Source: CAYTRP01 sp964625145 (lineage in GTDB: Bacteria > Sumerlaeota > Sumerlaeia > SLMS01 > JAHLLQ01). Taken from it: a stretch of DNA of 22,193 nucleotides. Where the stretch lies: NCBI GenBank assembly GCA_964625145.1, contig CAZVAQ010000047.1, positions 1 to 22,193 on the forward strand. The letters are read 5' to 3'. Positions within the stretch are counted from its first letter, which is position 1; each line of letters opens with the position of its first letter. The notes under the pieces are model-generated. The model ran no database searches and had not been told where the DNA came from. It saw only the letters and a program-made list of their open reading frames with translations. The translations under genes and the position numbers were made by a program. Of this stretch, positions 8,574 through 15,398 are shown in pieces.

Positions 8574-9944
8574 TCACGACCCCGAAGACGGGCGCATGGT
8601 GCTGCGTGTCGTGGGTTGCTTCATCAGAACCTCGTCGGCGGGGATGGGCTGGGCGCCTTGCAGGGCGCTCATGTTGCGCACGTAGACGCTGAAGGGAATC
8701 TGGATGGATTCGGGCTTGTCGCCGATCTTGCCCTTCAGTTCCACGGTGCCTTGCAGATGACCGAGGTGCTCGGGGATCTCCGCCACGGCGATCAGGCTCT
8801 GCATGGTGGAGTCGGTGGCGGGTTCCTCCACGGTGATGTTCAGGCGGGGGAGCTGCTCCACCGGCGTGGCGGGCTTGTCGCTGTTGGCGGTGGATACGGG
8901 CAGGATCTCCCACGACTCCAACTCAAAAGCACCATTGCCGGAAGTGACGGAGATGGAACCGCGCGTGATCTGCTTGCTGTTGGGGGGCACGACGCCAAAG
9001 TACAAGCGCGTCGGAGAGTAGGTCAGCGCGCCGACGACGTTGGCGCTGTAGATGATGCTCATATTCTCATGGGCGCCGGGCTGGTTGGTCTTCACGACGA
9101 TGTTGCCGCTGAGGCGCCCGGCCGGGCGATTGTCCGGCAGGGTGATGTTGATGGGAATCTGCACGCCCTGATTGGGGCGGTTGGGCACGTGATAGGGTGC
9201 GGCCTCGCCCAGTTCGACGCGTACGTCGCCGCGGGGGTTTTCCACTCCAAGTATCTTGATCGGTTCCTCGGCAATGCTCATCAGGTTGATGGTGATGGTG
9301 CGGCCTTCGCCGACGGGGACCTCGCCGAATCCGGCCACGCGTTGCGACAGCCACACGTCCTGCAGAACGTTGGTGCGCAGGCGCACGGCGTAGTTGCTGA
9401 CGGCGGGCTCGTCGGTCATGATGCGAATCACCCGGTCATTGAGCCCCGGGCGATTGGCGGAGTTGAAGGTGACCTCCACGATGTCGCCCTCGCCGGGGGC
9501 GAACACCTTCTTGGCCAGCGTGGCCACCGTGCATCCGCAGGTGGTCTGCGTGTTGGTGATGGTGATGGTCTTGTCGGAATTGTTGACGAAGGGGAACTTG
9601 GCGGTGACAGTCTCGCCTTCCTCGATGTCGCCAAAATCGATGAAGGTCTCCTCGAACTTCAGGGCCGGTTCGGCGCTGACGCCGGGCTGTAGGTTCGCGC
9701 CCAGGACGGTGCCATCGGGGACCTTGGCGTCGGCGCTGTTGTCCAGTGCCCGCGTGTCGCGCTGGCTTTCGAGGCGGGAAGCGGGCAGGATTTCCCTCTG
9801 CGTCTTCGGTTCGCGGCGCATGTTTGCGGGCGGCTCGGGACCGATTGTCTGGTGTGTGTCCTGTGCCGGGATTGCCAAGGGGGCAGCGATCAGCAGTGCC
9901 GCGAGGAGGCAGGAGTGGGTTCTCGGGGAGGTGGATAGGCGCAT
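8574..9944 (-). CDS. Secreted DUF1573 domain protein
   Basis: A 456-residue exported protein. Start taken at ATG 9944, which gives an N-terminal signal peptide (MRLSTSPRTH, then a Leu/Ala-rich core, ending AIPAQD near residue 29). The longer reading frame to 10046 overlaps the end of larE and has no signal. The DUF1573 module is at about 95-185, with FIDFGDIEEGETV and the characteristic TTCGCTVA (Cys136, Cys138), followed by GEGDIVEVTFNS. Two further beta-sandwich repeats of the same general type can be seen (AGFGEVPVGEGRTITINL near 205; RLYFGVVPPNSKQITRGSI near 315), so it is probably a multi-domain Ig-like surface or periplasmic protein. DUF1573 proteins are common in Bacteroidota and Planctomycetota-like genomes; no enzymatic role is known to me. 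It starts 17 bases after larE and is probably co-transcribed. Confidence 0.88.
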   Translation of the reverse strand: MRLSTSPRTHSCLLAALLIAAPLAIPAQDTHQTIGPEPPANMRREPKTQREILPASRLESQRDTRALDNSADAKVPDGTVLGANLQPGVSAEPALKFEETFIDFGDIEEGETVTAKFPFVNNSDKTITITNTQTTCGCTVATLAKKVFAPGEGDIVEVTFNSANRPGLNDRVIRIMTDEPAVSNYAVRLRTNVLQDVWLSQRVAGFGEVPVGEGRTITINLMSIAEEPIKILGVENPRGDVRVELGEAAPYHVPNRPNQGVQIPINITLPDNRPAGRLSGNIVVKTNQPGAHENMSIIYSANVVGALTYSPTRLYFGVVPPNSKQITRGSISVTSGNGAFELESWEILPVSTANSDKPATPVEQLPRLNITVEEPATDSTMQSLIAVAEIPEHLGHLQGTVELKGKIGDKPESIQIPFSVYVRNMSALQGAQPIPADEVLMKQPTTRSTMRPSSGS

Positions 9945-9961
9945 GGTTGGGATCCTGATCG

Positions 9962-10816
9962 TCAGGAGGATTTCAGGCGGTCGGCTTGGGCGATCACCCG
10001 GTTGAGGCTGCCGCTGCGGAAGCCCGCGAGGTCGAGGGCCACCCAATGGAAGCCCACTTTGCGGAAAGCCTTCACGAGCTCCTCCCGCCGGTCAAGCAGT
10101 AGAGGAAAGTCATCGGGCCGGGCCTCGATGCGGGCGACGTCGCCATGGTGCCGGCAACGGAACTCCCGCAGGCCCATGCCGCGCAGGATGGCCTCGGCCT
10201 GGGCAATTTGGTCGAGTTTTTCGCGGGTGATGGGTTGGCCGTAGGGAACCCGCGAAGAGAGGCACGGCGCCGCCGGCCGGTCGTGATTGGGGAGGCCATA
10301 GTGGACGGCCAGCCGGCGCACGTCGGCCTTGCCGATGCCCAACTCGCGCAGGGGGGACCGCACGCCATGGCGGGCGACGGCTTGCATGCCGGGGCGATAA
10401 TCGCCCCCATCGTCCGAATTGGAGCCATCGCACACGGCGGCAAGACCATTCCGGACCGCCAGTGGCACCAGATGCTCGTACAGGGCGTTCTTGCAGAAGA
10501 AGCACCGGTTGACCGGGTTCTCTGCATAGTTGGGGATGGCCAGCTCGCTGTAGGTCAGGACCTGGTGGGCCAGCCCGTGTTCCTCGGCGATCCGTCGGCA
10601 GATGTCCAGGTCCCCGTCCGTGTTGGACTCGGTGTCGGCGGTCACCGCCAAGGCCCGCCCGCCAAGGGCACGATGAGCCGCCACGGCGACGACACTGCTG
10701 TCCACGCCGCCCGAGAAGGCGACGAGCACCGGGCCCAGGGCGGCGATGTGTTCTTCCAGCCGCGCCGCGAGGGAGGCGACTTCCAAGTCCGGCGAGGCGT
10801 CCGTTCGCATTGTCAT
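9962..10816 (-). CDS. larE: ATP-dependent sacrificial sulfur transferase LarE
   Basis: LarE adenylates pyridinium-3,5-biscarboxylate mononucleotide and donates sulfur toward the nickel-pincer nucleotide cofactor of lactate racemase and relatives; cytosolic. The PP-loop ATP pyrophosphatase motif SGGVDSS is at residues 35-41. The family NRCFFCK motif is at 103-109, VCDGSNSDD at 128-136 and RPAAPCLSSRVPYG at 180-193. Cys185 in PCLSSR is at the place of the sacrificial cysteine (Cys176) of the Lactobacillus plantarum enzyme. Length of 284 residues is usual. Start at ATG 10816, with a second ATG two codons later (10810); no clear Shine-Dalgarno sequence. No larB, larC or larA gene is in the window. 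Downstream it is followed after 17 bases by the DUF1573 gene; upstream it is divergent from the cysteine-cluster protein. Confidence 0.93.
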   Translation of the reverse strand: MTMRTDASPDLEVASLAARLEEHIAALGPVLVAFSGGVDSSVVAVAAHRALGGRALAVTADTESNTDGDLDICRRIAEEHGLAHQVLTYSELAIPNYAENPVNRCFFCKNALYEHLVPLAVRNGLAAVCDGSNSDDGGDYRPGMQAVARHGVRSPLRELGIGKADVRRLAVHYGLPNHDRPAAPCLSSRVPYGQPITREKLDQIAQAEAILRGMGLREFRCRHHGDVARIEARPDDFPLLLDRREELVKAFRKVGFHWVALDLAGFRSGSLNRVIAQADRLKSS

Positions 10817-10940
10817 GAAGTTTTGGGACTAGGGTTTGGGAAATCGAGTTGCCGGGCACGTTGTCGGCGCTTCACGCTATTCAAGCGCAGGATGACGTGC
10901 GCCCCGCCACCCGGCAAGTCGATTCCTTCCTCCTTCCCCC

Positions 10941-12302
10941 ATGCCTCGTCCGCTGCCCAATCAGATGCACCTGCCGGAAGGCATGGCCTACACCTGCATC
11001 CAATGCGGGCGCGGGTGCATGGACTTCTTCGAGATCCCGGTGGACGCGGAATCGGAAGCACGACTGCGCAAGCTGGACCTGAAGGCGCAGCAGCAAGCCG
11101 CCCTCGACGAGGATCCCATCCAGCCAAGCCAGTTCGACCCACAGGGGCGGACGCTCTGCCGGTCAAACAACGCATGCGTGTTCCTGACGGGGCAAAAGCT
11201 GTGCGCGCTGCACCGCGAGTACGGACTGAAGAACAAGCCGCAGGCGTGCATCGACTTCCCGTTCACGTTCGTGGATACGCCCCATGGCGCGTATGCAGGC
11301 CTGTCGTTTGCCTGCACGGCCGTGCTGGAGGAACTGGGAGAACCGGTCACGGACCAGCGCGAGTACCTGCTCGACAACTTCACCGAATCGGTGCACGTGA
11401 AGCAGAGTGCCGAGCGCCCGCAATTGACCGGGCGCATCGCGATCGACTTTGACGCGTACCTGGAGCTGGAACGCGCGCTGGACGACATCCTCGCTCTGCC
11501 CAACATTGCACTCCCCGTGCGGTTGTTGGCACAGGCGGAGTTTGTGGATGTTGTCGTGCGCACGTTCGAAGCCGCGCGGTTGTCCATCGCGGCAAAGGGA
11601 TCGAAGCTGACCACGGAGGAGAAGGCTGCAGCCGCCGCCGCGACGGATGTGGACCTGATGCGCGGATTGGCCGAACGCTTCCGGTCGGACAAGTGGGGAA
11701 GGCTGCTGATCCGCGCGCACCAGAAGCGCGGCACGCCATCGCTGCACCGCGCGTTCGTCGGCATGGTGACGACGTTTCGCCAGGCATTCTGGACGCGCGT
11801 GGGGCGGGTGACGGCCCTGACACGCATCGGGCGCAGCTATCTGGCCAACGCGATGGGGAGCTCGCGCATCACACTGATGCCCCTGCGCGAATCGTTCCGC
11901 TATTCGGATTTCAAGAAGATCAAGATCGAAGCCATCCCCGGCGCCTATTGGGACCACGTCATGACGCGGTATCTGCGGCACCGGTTGTTTCGAAAGGACC
12001 TGCTGGTCTCCGAGACGATCCGCACCGGGCACAGGCTGATGCTGCTGCATTTTGCGCTGGTCAACTGGTACATTGTCGGGATGACGTCGTTGAACAAGCT
12101 GACGGCACCAACGCAGGATATCATCCGCGAATCCATCCGCAACGCGGAGCAGTACTACGTGCACCACACGACGCTGTCGAAGGTCCTGGAGACGCAGCCG
12201 CTGCTGGCGTCGCTGGTGGACTCGGTGCTGTCGAACAAGCGCTACGCCGCATCGATCGTGTATCCTCCCGTGAAGAGGACGAAGGGGGATTCGGTGTGGT
12301 GA
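10941..12302 (+). CDS. YkgJ-type cysteine-cluster protein, FliB (lysine-N-methylase)-like
   Basis: A 453-residue cytosolic protein with a cysteine cluster at its N-terminus: CxxCxxxC at residues 19-26 (TCIQCGRGCMDFF), then Cys73, Cys79, Cys88, Cys103 (PQACIDFPF) and Cys125. This spacing is that of the YkgJ/UPF0153 zinc- or iron-binding family, in which flagellin lysine-N-methylase FliB is also grouped. After residue 140 comes a long, probably helical region with no motif I recognise; an Ala run lies near 228-235. No flagellar gene is in the window, so FliB function is only a possibility. The start at 10941 is preceded by a C/T-rich tract and has no Shine-Dalgarno sequence; a later ATG (residue 9 or 15) could serve, still upstream of the first cysteine. 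Confidence 0.7.
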   Translation: MPRPLPNQMHLPEGMAYTCIQCGRGCMDFFEIPVDAESEARLRKLDLKAQQQAALDEDPIQPSQFDPQGRTLCRSNNACVFLTGQKLCALHREYGLKNKPQACIDFPFTFVDTPHGAYAGLSFACTAVLEELGEPVTDQREYLLDNFTESVHVKQSAERPQLTGRIAIDFDAYLELERALDDILALPNIALPVRLLAQAEFVDVVVRTFEAARLSIAAKGSKLTTEEKAAAAAATDVDLMRGLAERFRSDKWGRLLIRAHQKRGTPSLHRAFVGMVTTFRQAFWTRVGRVTALTRIGRSYLANAMGSSRITLMPLRESFRYSDFKKIKIEAIPGAYWDHVMTRYLRHRLFRKDLLVSETIRTGHRLMLLHFALVNWYIVGMTSLNKLTAPTQDIIRESIRNAEQYYVHHTTLSKVLETQPLLASLVDSVLSNKRYAASIVYPPVKRTKGDSVW

Positions 12303-12384
12303 TGGCAGGGGAGATGATATCAATCGCCGCTGTCGTCCACATACATCAGGTACCTCGCGGCAGCCTGCCTTCAACGTGCGCTGC

Positions 12385-13632
12385 TCAAACCTCCGCCCGC
12401 ACCAGGTCCTTCCACGTCTCGCGCTTTCTGATGACTGTGACCTTGCCATTGTCGATGAGGACTTCGGCGCAGCGGGGGCGGCTGTTGTAGTTGCTGGCCA
12501 TGACGCTGCAATAGGCGCCCGTGTCGAGCACGGCGAGCAGGTCGCCTTCCGCGGGAAGGCGCACTTCGCGGTCGCGCGCCAGGAAATCGCCCGTCTCGCA
12601 AACGGGCCCGACGATGTCCACCGCCATGGTGGCGCCGCGTCCCTTGACGAGCGGGATGATTTCGTGATGCGCGGAATACAATGTCGGGCGGATGACTTCG
12701 TTCATCGACGCGTCGACGATGACGAATGTCTTCGCCTCGCCGCTCTTGATGTATTCCACGCGCGTCAGGAGCAATCCGGCCGGGCCGATGATGGAGCGGC
12801 CGGGTTCGAGGATCAGGTCGAGCTTGTGCTTCTTTGCCAGGCCGGTGACGACGGCGGCGACGGGCTTGAGGTCCAGCGGTTGTTGCCCCGGGGAATACGA
12901 GATGCCGAATCCGCCGCCGAAGTTGAGCGTGCGCAGCTCGTGGCCTTCCTCGCGCAACTCGTTCAGGAATCGATCCAGCACGGCGACGGCCTGCGCGTGC
13001 GGTTCGGTGTGCAGGATCTGCGATCCGATGTGGGCGTGGATGCCGTCCAGGCGCAGGCCGGGCATGTCGCGCATCTCGCGCGCCAGGACCTTTGCTGCGG
13101 CGAGTGAAATGCCGAACTTGTTCTCCTTCTTTCCCGTCGCGATCTTCTCGTGGGTCTTGGCGTCCACGTCCGGGTTCACGCGCATGGCCACCGGCGCGAC
13201 CTTCTTCATGCTTAGCGCGACTTCGTTCAGGCGCACCGCCTCGCTGGGGGATTCGACGTTGAACTCGCGCACGCCTTCCTTCAGTGCGTAGCGCATTTCG
13301 TCGGCCGTCTTGCCGACGCCTGCAAAGATGACGCGGTCGGCGGGAATGCCTGCGCGGCGCACGCGGAAGAGCTCGCCGCCGGAGACGATGTCAAACGACG
13401 CGCCCTCCGCATGCAGCAATCGCAACAACACCGCGGTGCTGTTGGCCTTCACGCTGTAGGCGATGCTGGCGTCGCGGAATGCCTTCTGCACCCGGGAGAA
13501 ATTCCGCCGAACGGTCTCGGCGGAATAGACGTACAATGGCGTGCCATGTTCCCGCGCGAGATCGGCGAGCAGGACGCCGTCAAACGTGAGGTCGTTCTTC
13601 GCGTACTTGAGTGACGGATTGGTGGTGGGCAT
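12385..13632 (-). CDS. lysA: Diaminopimelate decarboxylase
   Basis: PLP enzyme (fold III) that decarboxylates meso-diaminopimelate to L-lysine, the last step of lysine synthesis; cytosolic homodimer with shared active sites. All key residues are visible: PLP-lysine Lys62 in YSVKAN, His201 in HAHIGSQ, the phosphate-binding glycine loop NFGGGFGI (237-244), EPGR (276-279), catalytic Cys345 in GPVCETGD, and Tyr374 in DTGAYC. Length of 415 residues is standard. The start ATG follows a CU-rich leader (AACTCTCC) with no Shine-Dalgarno sequence. Lies 170 bases downstream of the BadF-type kinase on the same strand, with a repeat-rich spacer between, so a separate promoter is likely. No lysine riboswitch was recognised upstream. 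Confidence 0.96.
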   Translation of the reverse strand: MPTTNPSLKYAKNDLTFDGVLLADLAREHGTPLYVYSAETVRRNFSRVQKAFRDASIAYSVKANSTAVLLRLLHAEGASFDIVSGGELFRVRRAGIPADRVIFAGVGKTADEMRYALKEGVREFNVESPSEAVRLNEVALSMKKVAPVAMRVNPDVDAKTHEKIATGKKENKFGISLAAAKVLAREMRDMPGLRLDGIHAHIGSQILHTEPHAQAVAVLDRFLNELREEGHELRTLNFGGGFGISYSPGQQPLDLKPVAAVVTGLAKKHKLDLILEPGRSIIGPAGLLLTRVEYIKSGEAKTFVIVDASMNEVIRPTLYSAHHEIIPLVKGRGATMAVDIVGPVCETGDFLARDREVRLPAEGDLLAVLDTGAYCSVMASNYNSRPRCAEVLIDNGKVTVIRKRETWKDLVRAEV

Positions 13633-13692
13633 GGAGAGTTGGCGTTCTGGGAGAGGATTGAGGCGATTGTGCGGAGTCAGGGATGTGTTGAG

Positions 13693-13722
13693 TTCACCAC
13701 GGAGTCACTGAGGGCACGGAGG
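13693..13722. repeat. CACGGAG-type intergenic repeat
   Basis: TTCACCACGGAGTCACTGAG followed by GGCACGGAGG holds two CACGGAG units. Similar 'ACCACGGAG...CACGGAG' strings recur in intergenic DNA of several candidate-phylum and PVC genomes (from memory). Lies upstream of lysA. Confidence 0.45.
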
Positions 13723-13776
13723 ACCTACCATCAGAAGCTGCCGCGACCATGTCTTCCATGTTCGAGTCCTCACCCC

Positions 13777-13800
13777 AACGAGGAACCAGGAACGAGGAAC
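13777..13800. repeat. Short GAGGAAC-type tandem repeat
   Basis: Three imperfect units GAGGAAC, CAGGAAC and GAGGAAC run in tandem just downstream of the kinase stop codon (13803 side, minus strand). The reverse-complement style of unit (GGTTCC, GGGTTCC) appears at 8470-8500 after ldcA. Confidence 0.45.
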
Positions 13801-13802
13801 GT

Positions 13803-14741
13803 CTAGAGCATGCTCGCCGCGTGGCGGGCGGCGCCGAGGGTGGCGTCGGCGTCTTCGCGCAGGACCACCTCCAGCGGCAGGCCGGTTTCCTTCACGTGGC
13901 GCAGGAAGCGCTCGCGGTAACGGTCGCCATGCACCAGGTTCCCGCCCCACACGCCCAACGGCACGCGGCCGTCTTCCTTGGTGTACAACCGGTGGAAGAC
14001 GACGGGAATGAGCGACGCGAGTTCCTCGGCCTCGAAGTCCAGGATCGACGCTGCGGCCAGGTCGCCCTTGGCGTCGGCCTCGAAGACAAAGCGCGAGAGC
14101 GCGGCGACGTTGGTCTTGTTGCCTTCGGGACTGTAGATCCAATTCACGATGCCGCGGGGCTCGGTCTTGCCCAGGTGCGCCAGGATGGGTTCGTGCATGA
14201 TGGTCTTGGGGCCGCGATGGTCCACAGCCGCCAGGATGGCCTTCAGCGCGCCCAATCCGATGCGGTAGCCGCTTCCTTCGTCCGACAGCAAATATCCCCA
14301 TCCGCCCGCACGGGCCTGCTGGCCGGTGCGCTCGTTGAATCCGTAGCAGATGGACCCTGTCCCGGCGATCAGCAGAATCCCGTGCAGGCGGCCGATGATG
14401 GCGCGCACGGCGGGGATGGCGTCGTTGACGACGGTGAACCGGGCCTTGTCCGACAGCAGGGGGCGGATGAATCCCTCCAGCACCTGCCGGTCGCCGGGGC
14501 TGTCGCATCCGGCCATGCCGAGGCACACCGCATCGATTTGCTTCGTGGTGATGCCGCCCTGCTCGCACAGCGAGTGGAACAAATTGTGAAGGCGTTCCCG
14601 CACGAGTTCATGCGGGTTGGAGTGGATGTTGCTGGCGGCCTCGGTTCCGCGCGCGAGGATCTCCTCGCCGGCGCCCATCAACAGTCCCAAGGTCTTGGTG
14701 CCGCCGCCTTCGACTCCGATCACATAGGGTGCTTTGGACAT
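13803..14741 (-). CDS. BadF/BadG-type sugar kinase (N-acetylglucosamine kinase-like)
   Basis: ASKHA-superfamily kinase, probably phosphorylating N-acetylglucosamine or a related amino sugar such as N-acetylmuramate; cytosolic. Motifs in order: phosphate-1 loop VIGVEGGGTKT (8-18), GMAG (about 94-97), VNDAIPA (about 129-135), the phosphate-2 loop LIAGTGSICYGF (about 148-159) and GGWGYLLSDEGSGYRIG (about 171-187), a hallmark of the eukaryotic-type NagK/BadF group. Length of 312 residues fits single-subunit members. The activator or CoA-reductase type of BadF protein has Fe-S cysteines that are not seen here. Begins nine bases after the lipoprotein stop, so the two form an operon. Substrate identity cannot be read from sequence alone. 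Confidence 0.88.
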   Translation of the reverse strand: MSKAPYVIGVEGGGTKTLGLLMGAGEEILARGTEAASNIHSNPHELVRERLHNLFHSLCEQGGITTKQIDAVCLGMAGCDSPGDRQVLEGFIRPLLSDKARFTVVNDAIPAVRAIIGRLHGILLIAGTGSICYGFNERTGQQARAGGWGYLLSDEGSGYRIGLGALKAILAAVDHRGPKTIMHEPILAHLGKTEPRGIVNWIYSPEGNKTNVAALSRFVFEADAKGDLAAASILDFEAEELASLIPVVFHRLYTKEDGRVPLGVWGGNLVHGDRYRERFLRHVKETGLPLEVVLREDADATLGAARHAASML

Positions 14742-14750
14742 GGAACGTGA

Positions 14751-15164
14751 CTAGTGGCTTTCTGTGAGTTGGTAACGCGAGCGCACATCCAGCTGCCCTT
14801 CGCGATCAAAGCGCACTTCGATGTAGCCAGCATCCTGCTCGCGGGCGCGCAGGGCGTAGGTCTGGCGCTCGGCGCCAACCTGCGGATGGAAATAGCTGAT
14901 GGTGATGTCCTCGTCCTCGTCGATGGACATCATTGTGGAGGTGCGCGAGCCGGGCGCCAACGAGGCGACATAGAATGATTCGCCGTGGGTGATGGTGATG
15001 TCGGTCACCAGGTCCCGGCTTTCGTTGATCACGCGCAGGCGGATCTTGCCATTGGCTGGGAAGCCGCGGGAGCCATGACAGGCGGTGGAGACAATGGCCA
15101 CCGCCACCAGCAGCAGCGCGGCGCAGAGAAGTCCCGGGCGGGAGAAAGCGGATCCTGTGCTCAT
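14751..15164 (-). CDS. Predicted small lipoprotein
   Basis: A 137-residue protein with a signal sequence (LLCAALLLVAVAIV) ending in a lipobox, VSTAC, with the acylated cysteine at residue 29. The mature part of about 109 residues is beta-rich (IRLRVINES, DITITHGESFYVASL, ITISYFHP, YIEVRFDREG) and resembles a single Ig-like or transthyretin-like sandwich. It matches no family I can name. Start ATG at 15164, with a weak TAGG about five bases upstream. It is the first gene of a unit with the BadF-type sugar kinase, which it precedes by nine bases. Confidence 0.78.
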   Translation of the reverse strand: MSTGSAFSRPGLLCAALLLVAVAIVSTACHGSRGFPANGKIRLRVINESRDLVTDITITHGESFYVASLAPGSRTSTMMSIDEDEDITISYFHPQVGAERQTYALRAREQDAGYIEVRFDREGQLDVRSRYQLTESH

Positions 15165-15184
15165 GCGACCTACACCCCGAATCG

Positions 15185-15221
15185 TCAGATTTGCCCCATG
15201 GGATCAGATTTACCCGTGGGG
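15185..15221. promoter_or_regulatory. Direct repeat upstream of the lipoprotein-kinase operon
   Basis: TCAGATTTGCCCCATGGG (15185-15202) is followed by TCAGATTTACCCGTGGGG (15204-15221): 14 of 18 bases match with a 19-base period, close to two helical turns. It lies about 20-57 bases before the lipoprotein start, a place suited to an operator. No regulator is identified. Confidence 0.3.
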
Positions 15222-15318
15222 GCTGGCCGCAGCGCGGAGTCCCCGTGGAGCGAGAAAACATAGGCAGCCACCGTGGGAGGCGGCGCAAGCCTTTGTCCCC
15301 GGTCACCCTCCCCGCCGG

Positions 15319-15355
15319 AAAACAGGAAAGGGGGCCACCGAGAAGGCGGCCCCCC
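15319..15355 (-). terminator. Rho-independent terminator of the alanine-rich protein gene
   Basis: On the minus strand GGGGGCC (complement of 15348-15354) pairs with GGCCCCC (complement of 15330-15336). It is followed by TTTCCTGTTTT (complement of 15319-15329). It lies about 45 bases after the stop codon at 15399 and separates this gene from the lipoprotein operon. Confidence 0.7.
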
Positions 15356-15398
15356 ATTGGATGGACTTGATGGAGGGAATCAGATCCGCCCGGTCCGG

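Noticed and set aside
8571..9692. 373-codon plus-strand frame opposite the DUF1573 gene
   Set aside because: Antisense shadow; the minus-strand product has a signal peptide and the TCGC motif of DUF1573.
9945..10046. Upstream extension of the DUF1573 protein by 34 residues
   Set aside because: It would overlap the 3' end of larE and bury the signal peptide; the ATG at 9944 gives a normal exported protein.
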